Positions 1 through 7,689 of a stretch of 36,678 nucleotides of DNA are shown here, in pieces (position 1 is the first letter of the stretch; the number at the start of each line of letters is the position of its first letter). A program made the position numbers and the translations under genes. The notes beneath the pieces are model-generated. The model was not told where the DNA came from, searched no databases, and worked only from the letters and a program-made list of their open reading frames with translations. Origin of the DNA: Thermosediminibacter litoriperuensis (GTDB lineage: Bacteria > Bacillota > Thermosediminibacteria > Thermosediminibacterales > Thermosediminibacteraceae); NCBI RefSeq assembly GCF_008124715.1, contig NZ_VNHO01000021.1, positions 1-36,678 of the forward strand, in the 5' to 3' direction.

Positions 1-2
1 CC

Positions 3-284
3 CTAGCGGAAACACCCAGCGTATTCAAGGACCTGGAAGGCTGGATGCGGAGGAGGCTGCGTATGTGCCTCTGGAAGCAGTGGAAGCGGGTACGGACAAG
101 ATACCGCGAGCTGCGTGCACTGGGGCTACCAGAGTGGGCAGTAAATGAACTCGCCAACGCTCGTAAAGGGCCGTGGCGGATGGCCCACGGGCCAATGAAT
201 AGAGCCCTGGGCAACGCCTACTGGCAAACCCAGGGCCTGCTGAGCTTAACCGAACGCTACCAAACTCTTCGTCAAGCTTGGTGA
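3..284 (+). CDS. Group II intron reverse transcriptase/maturase, C-terminal part (partial)
   Basis: This is the C-terminal part of a group II intron-encoded protein. The frame is open to the left edge, so the reverse transcriptase domain is missing from view, and about 93 residues remain. They match the maturase-specific (GIIM) region: a basic stretch RRLRMCLWKQWKR, then LGLPEWA, then W-RMAHGPMNRALGNAYW and a closing LSLTERY segment. Proteins of this family bind their intron RNA, help it splice and carry out retrohoming. The stop codon (282-284) touches the base of domain V, as expected for an ORF housed in domain IV. No frameshift is seen in the visible part. The identification is secure, but completeness is unknown. 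Confidence 0.9.
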   Translation, partial: LAETPSVFKDLEGWMRRRLRMCLWKQWKRVRTRYRELRALGLPEWAVNELANARKGPWRMAHGPMNRALGNAYWQTQGLLSLTERYQTLRQAW

Positions 285-348
285 ACCGCCGGATGCGGAC
301 CCGCATGTCCGGTGGTGTGAGAGGACGGGGGTTAGCCGCCCCCTCCTA
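284..348 (+). ncRNA. Group II intron domains V and VI
   Basis: Domain V is a 34-nt hairpin at 284-317. Its lower helix pairs 285-292 with 309-316, a two-base bulge (307-308) follows, and the upper helix pairs 293-297 with 302-306; this is the hallmark geometry. A CGC triad (287-289) sits near its base, as in class C introns. Domain VI follows: GGGGG at 327-331 pairs with CCCCC at 339-343, extended by AGGA (322-325) with TCCT (344-347). A348 could be the branch-point adenosine, but this is uncertain. Confidence 0.82.
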
Positions 349-356
349 CTCTATTA

Positions 357-3059
357 TCATTTTCTCAATAATATTTTGCTTATCTCCGCAGCGGCGAAGG
401 GTATCAAACCGAATATTACGACGATATCCATTTCGTAAAAAGATAGGTAAGTCGTGTCGAAGATAGCCCTCAAGAACGGCACATAGATTACAGCCAGCAG
501 CAGGATCAGCGAGATAAATGTGCCCCAGAGCATAAAACGGTTGGTAAAAAATCCGATTTTGAATACTGAATGGGTTTCGGAACGGGAAGAGTAAGCCCGT
601 AAAAGTTCACTGAAAATCAGCGTAGCAAAGGCAAAAGTCCTTGCCTTTTCGATACTACCGCCATATTTCAAAGCAAAAACAAATACTCCGATTATAGAAA
701 CGGTCATGAAAATGCTCTGTATCGTAATTTGCCACCGCATACGGCTGTCTATTATGGGTTCTTCCGGTCTCCTGGGCGGCCGCTGCATAATATCCGGTTC
801 TTTCTTTTCCATACCAAGAGCCAGAGCCGGGAATGCGTCTGTGAGCACGTTTATCCACAAAAGCTGAATGGGCTTCAGCGGTATGGGCAATCCCGCCAGC
901 ATGGAGATGAAGATAATGAGGATCTCTGCGATGTTACACGAGAGCAGGAAGAATATGAATTTACGTATATTGGAGTAAATAACCCTGCCTTCTTCCACTG
1001 CAGAAACTATGCTGGCAAAATTGTCGTCGACCAGGATCATATCGGCGGTTTCTTTAGCGACATCAGTGCCGGTAATGCCCATAGCCACGCCTATATCAGC
1101 CTTCTTCAGGGCTGGCGCGTCGTTGACACCGTCCCCGGTCATTGCAACGATATGGCCGTTATTTTTTATGGCTTCTACTATTCTGAGCTTATGGATTGGT
1201 GATACTCTGGCGTAAACCGATACTTCCTTGGATTTTTGGAACAGATCGTCGTCGCTCATGGAGTCCAATTCGGCGCCTGTCAGTACACTTGACTCGTTCT
1301 CAATTAGTCCTAGATCCTTTGCTATGGCTACCGCAGTGTCTCTGTGATCGCCGGTAATCATTACAGGCCTTATACCTGCCTGTTTACATACCTTTATCGC
1401 TTCTATGGCTTCAGGTCGCGGAGGGTCAATCATGCCTATCAAGCCGAGGATTACGAAATCTTTTTCAATATCTTCCGCTTTCGGTTCCTCAGGCAGGGTA
1501 TCAAGGGGCCTGTAAGCCAGGGCGAGCACCCTGAGAGCCTGCGACGCCATGGCTTTATTGGCCGCAATAATTGCTTCTCTGTCCTCCTGTGTTAAAGGTA
1601 CCTCCCGGCCGGCTTTGTAAATATAACTTGAAAGACTTAAAAGGACATCCGGCGCCCCTTTTGTAAATGCCATATATTTTCCGTCAAAAGGATGAATTGT
1701 AGTCATGAGTTTTCTATCAGAATCAAAGGGAATCTCGTTAAGGCGGGGCTGTGTTTTCTCTAGGTCCTCGATGAATATTCCGGCTTTAGCAGCAGCAACT
1801 ACAAGAGCTCCCTCGGTGGGATCACCGAGAATTCTCCAGGATTTATGATCTTCCTGTTCTTTTCCGCTCTCCTCCAACCTGGCATCGTTACACAGGGCCC
1901 CGATCTTTAAGAGCAGTTCCAGGCATGTATCGGATTTCGGGTCGATTCTGGAACCATCAAGGTAAAATTCCCCGTAAGGCCTGTAACCTTCGCCGGTAAT
2001 AGAAAAAAATCGGTCGTTCGTAAAAATCTTTGTTGCAGTCATCTGGTTCTGGGTGAGGGTACCTGTTTTATCGGAGCAAATAACCGTAGTACTTCCAAGG
2101 GTCTCCACAGCGTGCAGTTTTTTAATGATCGCATTCCGCTTTACCATGCGCTGCAGGCCGAGGGCCAGGACTATTGTTACTATTGCAGGGAGGCCTTCCG
2201 GTATAGCCGCTACCGCAAGGCTTACAGCAGTCATGAACATCTCTAAAAACTGGATGCCTCTTAAAAGCCCCAATAAAAAGACAACACCGCATATAACGAG
2301 GCTGGCGATTCCGAGTACTTTCCCCGTTTCTTCCAATTTTTTCTGAAGAGGCGTGACTTCATCCTGGTAAGACTCGAGCATTTCGGCTATCATACCTATT
2401 TCAGTCTTCATGCCCGTCGATACTACGATGCCTTTGCCCCTGCCGTAAGTAACGACAGTGCCCATAAAAGCGGAATTGGTTCTGTCTCCTAGCGGCATCT
2501 CCTCGCCGAACACTATATCGGCGTTTTTTTCAACAGGCACCGATTCCCCGGTAAGCGCAGATTCGTCTATTTTCAGATTCACACTTTCCACCAGTCGCAG
2601 GTCTGCCGGCACGTAGTTTCCGGCTTCCAGCAGAACTATATCTCCGGGGACCAGTTCACGAGCAGGGATAACCTGGACCGTGCCGTTTCTAATAACCCGG
2701 GCCTCAGGAGCCGCCATCTTCTTCAACGCATCTAGGGCCTTACTCGCCTTATGTTCCTGTATTACACCTAGTACCGCGTTTAAAATTACTATCAGTATAA
2801 TTACAGCCGAATCGATTACTTCGCCTACCAGCATGGATACCAGGCTGGCGATGATCAGTATTATTACCAGGAAGTCCTTGAATTGACCCAAAAACATTTC
2901 AAACAAAGTCGGCCCTCTTTTACCTACGAGCTCGTTGTAGCCGTGGTCCTTAAGCCTTTGATGGGCAACTTCGGATGAAAGTCCCTTTGACAAATGAGTC
3001 CTAAGAATTTCGGCAACATCCCCCGGATGTAGGGCGTACCACCTTTTATCCTCCAACAT
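357..3059 (-). CDS. P-type cation-transporting ATPase (P2A, Ca2+/Mn2+ type)
   Basis: This 900-residue membrane pump is predicted to export Ca2+ and/or Mn2+ at the expense of ATP. In order it shows an N-terminal cation ATPase domain, two membrane helices, the actuator domain with TGES (about residue 170), helix M4 with PEGLPA, the phosphorylation motif DKTGTLT (Asp about 330), the nucleotide domain with KGAPD, the hinge GDGVNDAP (about 640) and C-terminal helices. M5 contains N-x-x-E (CNIAEI) and M6 contains WINVLTD, so the ligands that form site II in SERCA-type pumps are present. The start is preceded by AGGGAGG. A yybP-ykoY Mn2+ riboswitch upstream makes Mn2+ efflux a likely physiological role, as for related ATPases. 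The stop lies only a few bases from the end of the group II intron, so the native terminator may have been displaced. Confidence 0.93.
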   Translation of the reverse strand: MLEDKRWYALHPGDVAEILRTHLSKGLSSEVAHQRLKDHGYNELVGKRGPTLFEMFLGQFKDFLVIILIIASLVSMLVGEVIDSAVIILIVILNAVLGVIQEHKASKALDALKKMAAPEARVIRNGTVQVIPARELVPGDIVLLEAGNYVPADLRLVESVNLKIDESALTGESVPVEKNADIVFGEEMPLGDRTNSAFMGTVVTYGRGKGIVVSTGMKTEIGMIAEMLESYQDEVTPLQKKLEETGKVLGIASLVICGVVFLLGLLRGIQFLEMFMTAVSLAVAAIPEGLPAIVTIVLALGLQRMVKRNAIIKKLHAVETLGSTTVICSDKTGTLTQNQMTATKIFTNDRFFSITGEGYRPYGEFYLDGSRIDPKSDTCLELLLKIGALCNDARLEESGKEQEDHKSWRILGDPTEGALVVAAAKAGIFIEDLEKTQPRLNEIPFDSDRKLMTTIHPFDGKYMAFTKGAPDVLLSLSSYIYKAGREVPLTQEDREAIIAANKAMASQALRVLALAYRPLDTLPEEPKAEDIEKDFVILGLIGMIDPPRPEAIEAIKVCKQAGIRPVMITGDHRDTAVAIAKDLGLIENESSVLTGAELDSMSDDDLFQKSKEVSVYARVSPIHKLRIVEAIKNNGHIVAMTGDGVNDAPALKKADIGVAMGITGTDVAKETADMILVDDNFASIVSAVEEGRVIYSNIRKFIFFLLSCNIAEILIIFISMLAGLPIPLKPIQLLWINVLTDAFPALALGMEKKEPDIMQRPPRRPEEPIIDSRMRWQITIQSIFMTVSIIGVFVFALKYGGSIEKARTFAFATLIFSELLRAYSSRSETHSVFKIGFFTNRFMLWGTFISLILLLAVIYVPFLRAIFDTTYLSFYEMDIVVIFGLIPFAAAEISKILLRK

Positions 3060-3154
3060 CGACCCTCCCTAATTATACCTAGATTTATTATTTTATTTTT
3101 ACCGCTATTTATCAATTAAATTTTTGTTCCCGTCACCTCCCGGATACCCAGGGA

Positions 3155-3205
3155 GATAAAAATGACCTTTGACGAAATTCCCAAAGAGGAATTAAGTCAA
3201 AGGTC
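3155..3205 (-). terminator. Riboswitch expression platform: intrinsic terminator
   Basis: On the minus strand GACCTTTGAC (3205-3196) can pair perfectly with GTCAAAGGTC (3173-3164), followed by a short U-rich run (ATTTTTAT). The 5' arm includes the 3' strand of the riboswitch P1 helix, so the terminator and a closed aptamer exclude each other. This predicts read-through when the ligand stabilises P1. Confidence 0.75.
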
Positions 3206-3300
3206 TTGCCCTCCGGAAATATAAACCTGGAGGATAAAGCCAGGTAATCGCAATAGATTACCGTGATGATGGCTTTATCTTTCGGCTACTCCCCTTTAAC
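3196..3300 (-). promoter_or_regulatory. yybP-ykoY (Mn2+-sensing) riboswitch aptamer
   Basis: Read on the minus strand, the leader begins GUUAAAGG-GGAGUAGC and ends GGCAAGACCUUUGAC. These are the two conserved loop segments of the yybP-ykoY family (GGGGAGUAG and CAAGACCUUU). P1 is formed by GUUAAAGG (3300-3293) with CCUUUGAC (3203-3196), eight pairs with one G-U. The family senses Mn2+ and commonly controls Mn2+ exporters and P-type ATPases. The same 3' P1 strand is the 5' arm of a downstream terminator, which implies an ON switch for the ATPase gene when Mn2+ is high. Confidence 0.85.
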
Positions 3301-3333
3301 GTATAAGATAATCTAGTTTTATTTTCAATGCCG

Positions 3334-3362
3334 ATTATATAATAAAAAATTTCATTTGTAAA
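3334..3362 (-). promoter_or_regulatory. Sigma-A promoter for the ATPase transcript
   Basis: On the minus strand there is TTTACA (3362-3357), a 17-base spacer and TATAAT (3339-3334). The start point would be near 3327, about 27 bases before the riboswitch P1 helix, so the whole aptamer is transcribed. Confidence 0.8.
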
Positions 3363-3376
3363 GGCTGGATCTACTG

Positions 3377-3477
3377 GTAGAATCAAGATTGAGTTGACGT
3401 CGGGTGTTCTTAGCGATAAACTAAAAATGAAATTTTAACAAAAACCTTGAGAGGGCAAAGTTGGATGTCGATTCTAC
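3377..3477. other. Inverted repeat in the queT upstream region
   Basis: GTAGAATC (3377-3384) is repeated in perfect inverted form as GATTCTAC (3470-3477), flanking about 85 bases. Further downstream lie a short hairpin TACC-N6-GGTA and ATGC-N7-GCAT just before the queT ribosome-binding site. I could not match the segment to a known preQ1 riboswitch class. The left arm lies upstream of the predicted queT start point, so a folded RNA would need an earlier promoter. Confidence 0.4.
3394..3422 (+). promoter_or_regulatory. Probable sigma-A promoter for queT
   Basis: TTGACG (3394-3399), a 17-base spacer and TAAACT (3417-3422) form a reasonable sigma-A promoter, divergent from the ATPase promoter. 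The predicted start near 3429 leaves a leader of about 110 bases before queT. Confidence 0.5.
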
Positions 3478-3541
3478 TGCTACCGCTGCTGGTACCCGTA
3501 ATTAATAAAATGCCATCTTAGCATAAAAAAGAGGGGAAGGG

Positions 3542-4024
3542 ATGAAAATGAAATCGGTCAGGTATATCATTAGAGCGGCGATTATAGCGGGTCTTTATGC
3601 CGTATTAACTTACCTTTTAAAGCCAATAAGTTACGGTCCGGTGCAGGTGCGAGTTTCCGAGGTTCTGACTCTTCTACCTCTCATTGAAAGATCAGCCGTA
3701 CCCGGGCTTTTCGTTGGCTGCTTCCTGGCCAACCTGCTCGGGGGTTTGGGCCCATGGGATGTATATGGCGGGAGCTTCATAACGCTATTGGCGGCATACT
3801 TAACGAGCAGGATGCCTAATCCCTTTCTGGGAGCTATACCGCCCATCGTACTTAATGCGCTGGGAGTATCCTACTATCTTAGCCTGTTGTACGGAATGCC
3901 TTATACCATCACTGCGGCCTATATCGGACTGGGGGAGTTCATTGCCGTGGGTTTACTGGGAATACCGCTGTTGTTTTTTATCAGGAGGACAGGCCTTATG
4001 AGATACTTTGATAAAACCGAGTGA
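3542..4024 (+). CDS. queT: QueT family queuosine-precursor transporter
   Basis: This hydrophobic protein of 160 residues has about five to six membrane segments. Internal features typical of the QueT (COG4708) family include the early segment PVQVRVSEVLTLLPL, the central VGCFLANLLGG-GPWDVYGGS stretch and a late YIGLGE segment. QueT is the substrate-binding (S) component of an ECF-type vitamin transporter thought to import preQ1/preQ0 or queuine for tRNA modification; the energising ECF subunits are not in the window. The start ATG lies shortly after GAGGGG, and a second in-frame ATG two codons later is also possible. The next gene, mltG, begins within a few bases of the stop, so they are probably co-transcribed. 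No known preQ1 riboswitch was recognised upstream. Confidence 0.85.
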   Translation: MKMKSVRYIIRAAIIAGLYAVLTYLLKPISYGPVQVRVSEVLTLLPLIERSAVPGLFVGCFLANLLGGLGPWDVYGGSFITLLAAYLTSRMPNPFLGAIPPIVLNALGVSYYLSLLYGMPYTITAAYIGLGEFIAVGLLGIPLLFFIRRTGLMRYFDKTE

Positions 4025-4040
4025 AAGTGGGGGTCCTGTG

Positions 4041-5114
4041 TTGAATTTAAAAGCTCTGTGGCAGAATTTTAAAGACAGCCGGCTTAATCAGAAACTCAAC
4101 CGCTGGAAAAAAATCCTGCTTTTAGTACCTCTTTTTCTAGCGATCTTTTATGGAGCTTTGTGGTACCGGACGATGCTGACACCTGTGAAGCCCGGAGAAA
4201 AAGGCAGTGTATCTTTTGACGTGGAAAAGGGGATGACTGCGAAGGCTGTGGCGAGAAACCTAGAAAATCGGGGATTAATAAGAAATTCGCTGGCTTTTTA
4301 TATTTACGTCAAGGTCAACGGCCTGGATACGAAGTTTAAGAGCGGTATTTACGAGTTGAGCCCGGCCATGTCTTTGCAGGATATTGTCCGTAAACTTGTA
4401 AAGGGAGAAGTGGCGTTTGAAAAGGTGACAATTCCCGAGGGAATAACCATTGAAAAGATTGCGGAGATATTCGAAGCTCGAAAACTCACCACCAAAGAAG
4501 AATTTTTGAAATCGGCCGTTCCATCAAATTTTCGGGATAAATACCCTTTTCTGAAAATCTTACCGCCCGGGGCTACTCTAGAAGGTTTTTTATATCCCGA
4601 CACTTATTACCTGGCTAAAAATAGTCCAGCCAGCTATTACGTGGATTCCATGCTGAAGAGGTTTTATGATGTATATTTTAATAGCGATGAATTTCTCAAA
4701 CGGGAAAAGGATCTGGGATTAAGTACATATCAGGTGATTACCCTGGCATCGATAATCGAAAAAGAGGCAAAACTGAATACGGAAAAGCCAATAATCGCCG
4801 CAGTATTTCTCAATAGGTTGAAAAAAGGTATACCACTTCAGTCATGTGCCACGGTTGAATACGCTTTAAAAGAGCATAAAGAGGTGCTCACGCTGGAGGA
4901 TCTAAAAATACAATCCCCTTACAACACGTATATTAATGCCGGACTGCCGCCGGGGCCGATTTCGGCTCCGGGAATAGATTCCATAAAGGCCGCTTTAAAT
5001 CCGGCTCCGGTTGATTATCTATACTTTGTAGCTAACGGCGATGGCACCCACACTTTCAGCAGAACTTACGAGGAACATCTGAAGGCGAAAAGTAAAAATA
5101 GCCGTGCTAGATAA
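4041..5114 (+). CDS. mltG: Endolytic murein transglycosylase MltG (YceG family)
   Basis: MltG cleaves nascent glycan strands outside the membrane and probably sets their length. The protein has one N-terminal membrane helix (about residues 25-43 of this start), a LysM-like region and the YceG catalytic domain. The catalytic glutamate is expected in the ASIIEKEAK segment (about residue 240); INAGLPPGPISAPG and the closing PAPVDYLYFVA stretch are characteristic. I chose TTG 4041 because GGGGG lies about 7 bases upstream; GTG 4038 is equally possible, and an earlier in-frame TTG at 4008 lies inside queT without a good site. It follows queT directly and precedes a class B PBP, so a cell-wall theme starts here. 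Confidence 0.92.
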   Translation: MNLKALWQNFKDSRLNQKLNRWKKILLLVPLFLAIFYGALWYRTMLTPVKPGEKGSVSFDVEKGMTAKAVARNLENRGLIRNSLAFYIYVKVNGLDTKFKSGIYELSPAMSLQDIVRKLVKGEVAFEKVTIPEGITIEKIAEIFEARKLTTKEEFLKSAVPSNFRDKYPFLKILPPGATLEGFLYPDTYYLAKNSPASYYVDSMLKRFYDVYFNSDEFLKREKDLGLSTYQVITLASIIEKEAKLNTEKPIIAAVFLNRLKKGIPLQSCATVEYALKEHKEVLTLEDLKIQSPYNTYINAGLPPGPISAPGIDSIKAALNPAPVDYLYFVANGDGTHTFSRTYEEHLKAKSKNSRAR

Positions 5115-5183
5115 GCCTAGTAATAATGTGTTCACTAATTCTATGGTCAAAAAAGACGTACCAAGCAGATATATATTTAAAAG

Positions 5184-5190
5184 TGTCGAA
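5184..5190 (+). promoter_or_regulatory. Possible 0A box upstream of the PBP gene
   Basis: TGTCGAA matches the Spo0A~P binding heptamer and lies about 65 bases before the PBP start in a 139-base intergenic gap. A match this short can arise by chance, and no well-spaced sigma-A or sigma-H promoter was found beside it. Confidence 0.3.
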
Positions 5191-5253
5191 TCCCGTGGTT
5201 TCGTTTGGCATAATTTAAACTAAAAATGGAAAACCTACCCCAGGGTGATATTT

Positions 5254-6849
5254 GTGGGCAAAGGCGAAAGGTTGCATTATTTTTTCGCCCTTGTATTTTT
5301 TTTAATTATCTTAATGGTCGTGCGTCTTTTTGACATCCAGGTTCTGTCACATCCTTATTTTTACAAGCGAGCGCTTAGCCAGTGGCAAGGGCTTTCCCAG
5401 GAGGAGATCAGAGGAGGGATTTTTGATAGAAACGGTCGATCCCTTCTGGATTCTCATCAAGTAAATTACGCATTGATCTCGCCGCGCTGGTTAAAAGACA
5501 GCGAAATTGAATATTTGAAGAAAAATAATATACTTTCGCTCGAAAACCCGGATAAACCGCAAAGCGTAAGGTTATCCTCGTATAATATGGCGGTGATAAA
5601 AAACCTGGTTGGCAGGACTCCGGGGGTTTTCGTTTACCAGAAGGAAATGCGCTACGGTCAAAATGCCCTTGCAACCCATGTGGTAGGTTATAGGGGGCAG
5701 ACTGGAATTGAGAAAACTTTCGACAAATTTCTGAACGGAGGCAGAACAAGAACGGGTATAATATACGACGGTCTTGGACAGCCGATACCCGGCGCTTCAA
5801 AAGAAAATTCACTTACCGTAAACTGGGGCGTATGGCTGACGATTGACAGGGAAATACAGTCAGCTGTAGAAAAAGTCATGGACGCGGAAATTCAAAGAGG
5901 AGCGGTTGTGGTAATGGACGCCGATACGGGGGAGATACTGGCAATGGCCAGCAGACCCAATTATAAGCAGTGCAACCTTGACGCTTACCTAAATGAAAAG
6001 GATGCGCCCCTAATAAACCGTGCAGTTGAAGCATATATACCGGGTTCAATCTTTAAAATTATCGTTCTCGCTGCAGCTCTTGAAGAAAAAGTCGCCGATC
6101 TTGACGAGGAATTTTACTGCTCCGGAGCTATCCGGGTTGGTGGTAATACTATCAAGTGTTCTAGTTACGAAAAAGGCGGACATGGCCGGATAACACTGAA
6201 AGACGCCTTGGCACATTCGTGCAATTCAGTATTTATCGAGCTTGGCATGAGATTAGGCAAAGAAAAGGTTCTAGAGTATGCCGGAAAATTCGGCTTAGGA
6301 GAGAGGGTATTAAGAGATCTTAGCGAAGAAAAGGCGGGATTTATCCCGGCTACCCGTGACGTCTACCGCGAAGACCTGGGGAATCTGTCAATAGGGCAGG
6401 GAAATCTTCAAGTTACACCGTTACAGGCCGCTCAGATGCTGCTGATTATAGTGAATGACGGTATAAAAATAAAGCCCTTATTAGTAAAAAATGTAGTAGA
6501 CTCCTCGGGCTTGACCGTATCGTCTGATTTTTCTGAAACCCGTTATGCAGGAAGAGTTATTTCCGCAGATACCACCAAGAAATTAAAGGAAGCTTTGAAA
6601 GCTGTAACCAGCTACGGAAGCGGTACGCTGTCGGTGCCCTCGAAGGCCCCTGTGAAGGTAGCGGGTAAAACCGGAACCGCTGAACTCGGAGACGGGAGTA
6701 ATCACGCATGGTTTGTGGGGTATTTTCCCGCAGAACACCCGCGCTACATCGTAACCGTCTTTGTAGAAAAAGGGCAGTCGGGGCCCTTGAAGGCTGCTCC
6801 GGTTTTCAGAAAAATAGTCGAAGAAATTTATTACCTGACAGGTAGGTAG
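5254..6849 (+). CDS. Class B penicillin-binding protein (D,D-transpeptidase, SpoVD/PBP2-like)
   Basis: This transpeptidase cross-links peptidoglycan peptides on the outer face of the membrane. It has one N-terminal membrane anchor, a dimerisation/pedestal domain opening with GGIFDRNGRSL, and a transpeptidase domain with all three active-site motifs: S265-IF-K268, S322-C-N324 and K472-TG. At about 532 residues it lacks the C-terminal PASTA domain of B. subtilis SpoVD. GTG 5254 is preferred because AGGGTGA lies 5 bases upstream; GTG 5245 would overlap that site. It sits directly before sigK, with a possible 0A box upstream, so a role in spore cortex or septal wall synthesis is plausible but not proven; an ordinary vegetative PBP2 role is the alternative. 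Confidence 0.9.
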   Translation: MGKGERLHYFFALVFFLIILMVVRLFDIQVLSHPYFYKRALSQWQGLSQEEIRGGIFDRNGRSLLDSHQVNYALISPRWLKDSEIEYLKKNNILSLENPDKPQSVRLSSYNMAVIKNLVGRTPGVFVYQKEMRYGQNALATHVVGYRGQTGIEKTFDKFLNGGRTRTGIIYDGLGQPIPGASKENSLTVNWGVWLTIDREIQSAVEKVMDAEIQRGAVVVMDADTGEILAMASRPNYKQCNLDAYLNEKDAPLINRAVEAYIPGSIFKIIVLAAALEEKVADLDEEFYCSGAIRVGGNTIKCSSYEKGGHGRITLKDALAHSCNSVFIELGMRLGKEKVLEYAGKFGLGERVLRDLSEEKAGFIPATRDVYREDLGNLSIGQGNLQVTPLQAAQMLLIIVNDGIKIKPLLVKNVVDSSGLTVSSDFSETRYAGRVISADTTKKLKEALKAVTSYGSGTLSVPSKAPVKVAGKTGTAELGDGSNHAWFVGYFPAEHPRYIVTVFVEKGQSGPLKAAPVFRKIVEEIYYLTGR

Positions 6850-6856
6850 AACATGC

Positions 6857-6884
6857 ACATATTTTAGCCCCCGGTCATATACTA
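6857..6884 (+). promoter_or_regulatory. Sigma-K/sigma-E-type promoter of sigK
   Basis: AC (6857-6858), a 17-base spacer and CATATACTA (6876-6884) fit the sigma-K consensus AC-N16/17-CATANNNTA. It lies about 25 bases before sigK, whose transcription in Bacillus starts with sigma-E and is then auto-amplified by sigma-K. The overlap with sigma-E -10 elements means both polymerase forms may use it. Confidence 0.55.
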
Positions 6885-6909
6885 TAGGTACGCACGGGGA
6901 GGGGATTAA

Positions 6910-7629
6910 ATGGAAAGCGCTTTGTCGGTACTGGTGACTTTGGGCTTTTTGTTTTTTAAAGAGCTGCTCACATGGATGGGATATATCACCAACAATACTA
7001 CTTTCCCGCAGCCACTGACGCCTGAAGAGGAGGAAAAATACCTGGAGCTTTACAGGAAGGGCGATGAGGAGGCAAGAAACATACTGATAGAAAGAAACCT
7101 GAGGCTAGTGGCTCACATAGTAAAGAAATTTGCCAATACCGGTGAAGACATGGACGACCTGATATCCATCGGGACTATAGGATTAATAAAAGCCATAACA
7201 ACCTTTAATAGGACCAAGGGGAACCGCCTTGCTACCTATGCGGCTCGCTGTATAGAAAACGAAATATTAATGAATCTTCGTACTACAAAAAAAGTTAAAG
7301 CGGAGGTTTTCCTGCAGGATCCTATAGGAGTGGATAAGGAAGGTAATGAGATATCCCTTATGGATATTTTGGGAACCGATTCTGACGCCATAATCGACGA
7401 AATATCGAATAAGTTTCAGCAAAAGAAACTTTACGATAAGATAAGTACGGTTTTGAAGGGGCGCGAAAAAAAAGTAATAGAATTAAGATACGGCCTTTCC
7501 GACGGGAGGGCCAGGACGCAAAGAGAAATAGCCAAATTACTGGGGATTTCGAGGTCGTATGTGTCTAGAATAGAGAAAAGGGCAATAAAGAAACTGTTCG
7601 ACGAATTGTTTCCCGAAGGCTGCAGCTAA
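6910..7629 (+). CDS. sigK: Sporulation sigma factor sigma-K (with pro-sequence)
   Basis: Sigma-K drives late mother-cell transcription (coat and cortex maturation genes). The 239-residue protein begins with a hydrophobic stretch of roughly 20 residues, as in pro-sigma-K, which is removed by the SpoIVFB membrane protease. Region 2 ([12 protein letters not shown], then [14 protein letters not shown]) and region 4 with a helix-turn-helix ([21 protein letters not shown]) are intact. The gene is continuous, so there is no skin-type prophage inserted in it, unlike in B. subtilis and C. difficile. GGGGAGGGG precedes ATG 6910. A promoter matching the sigma-K consensus lies just upstream, consistent with autoregulation. 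SpoIVB, whose signal triggers pro-sigma-K processing in Bacillus, is encoded later in this window. Confidence 0.95.
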   Translation: MESALSVLVTLGFLFFKELLTWMGYITNNTTFPQPLTPEEEEKYLELYRKGDEEARNILIERNLRLVAHIVKKFANTGEDMDDLISIGTIGLIKAITTFNRTKGNRLATYAARCIENEILMNLRTTKKVKAEVFLQDPIGVDKEGNEISLMDILGTDSDAIIDEISNKFQQKKLYDKISTVLKGREKKVIELRYGLSDGRARTQREIAKLLGISRSYVSRIEKRAIKKLFDELFPEGCS

Positions 7630-7640
7630 TCAATTATATA

Positions 7641-7649
7641 TGCTATAAT
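7641..7649 (+). promoter_or_regulatory. Extended -10 promoter for the yqeG-like gene
   Basis: TGCTATAAT is an extended -10 element (TGN-TATAAT) about 40 bases before the chosen start. No good -35 hexamer is visible 17 bases upstream, as is common for extended -10 promoters. The site begins 12 bases after the sigK stop codon. Confidence 0.55.
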
Positions 7650-7689
7650 GTACAACATGGGTTTTATTTTTTTCCAACTGGAGGCAAGT

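Larger units (their letters stand above)
1..354 (+). mobile_element. Group II intron (class C-like), 3' part
   Basis: The 3' end of a group II intron enters the window from the left. It comprises the end of the maturase reading frame, a domain V hairpin and a domain VI hairpin. The 3' splice boundary should lie at about 351-354, after CCTACTCTAT, judged from the usual class C ending. The intron runs on the + strand and stops only a few bases from the stop codon of the minus-strand ATPase gene (357). The 5' exon, domains I-III and the reverse transcriptase domain are outside the window, so intactness cannot be judged. Confidence 0.85.

Noticed and set aside
729..1202. A 157-codon + strand ORF inside the ATPase gene
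   Set aside because: It is antisense to conserved ATPase motifs and has no recognisable domain.
3400..3541. A preQ1-I riboswitch before queT, suggested by GTTCTTAGCGA and later A-rich runs
   Set aside because: The 3' half of the P1 stem and a correctly placed AAACUA-type tail are absent; the GTTCTTAGC stretch also lies within the predicted promoter.
7648..7689. A longer yqeG start at 7648
   Set aside because: It begins within the extended -10 promoter and lacks a ribosome-binding site, while ATG 7690 has GGAGG.
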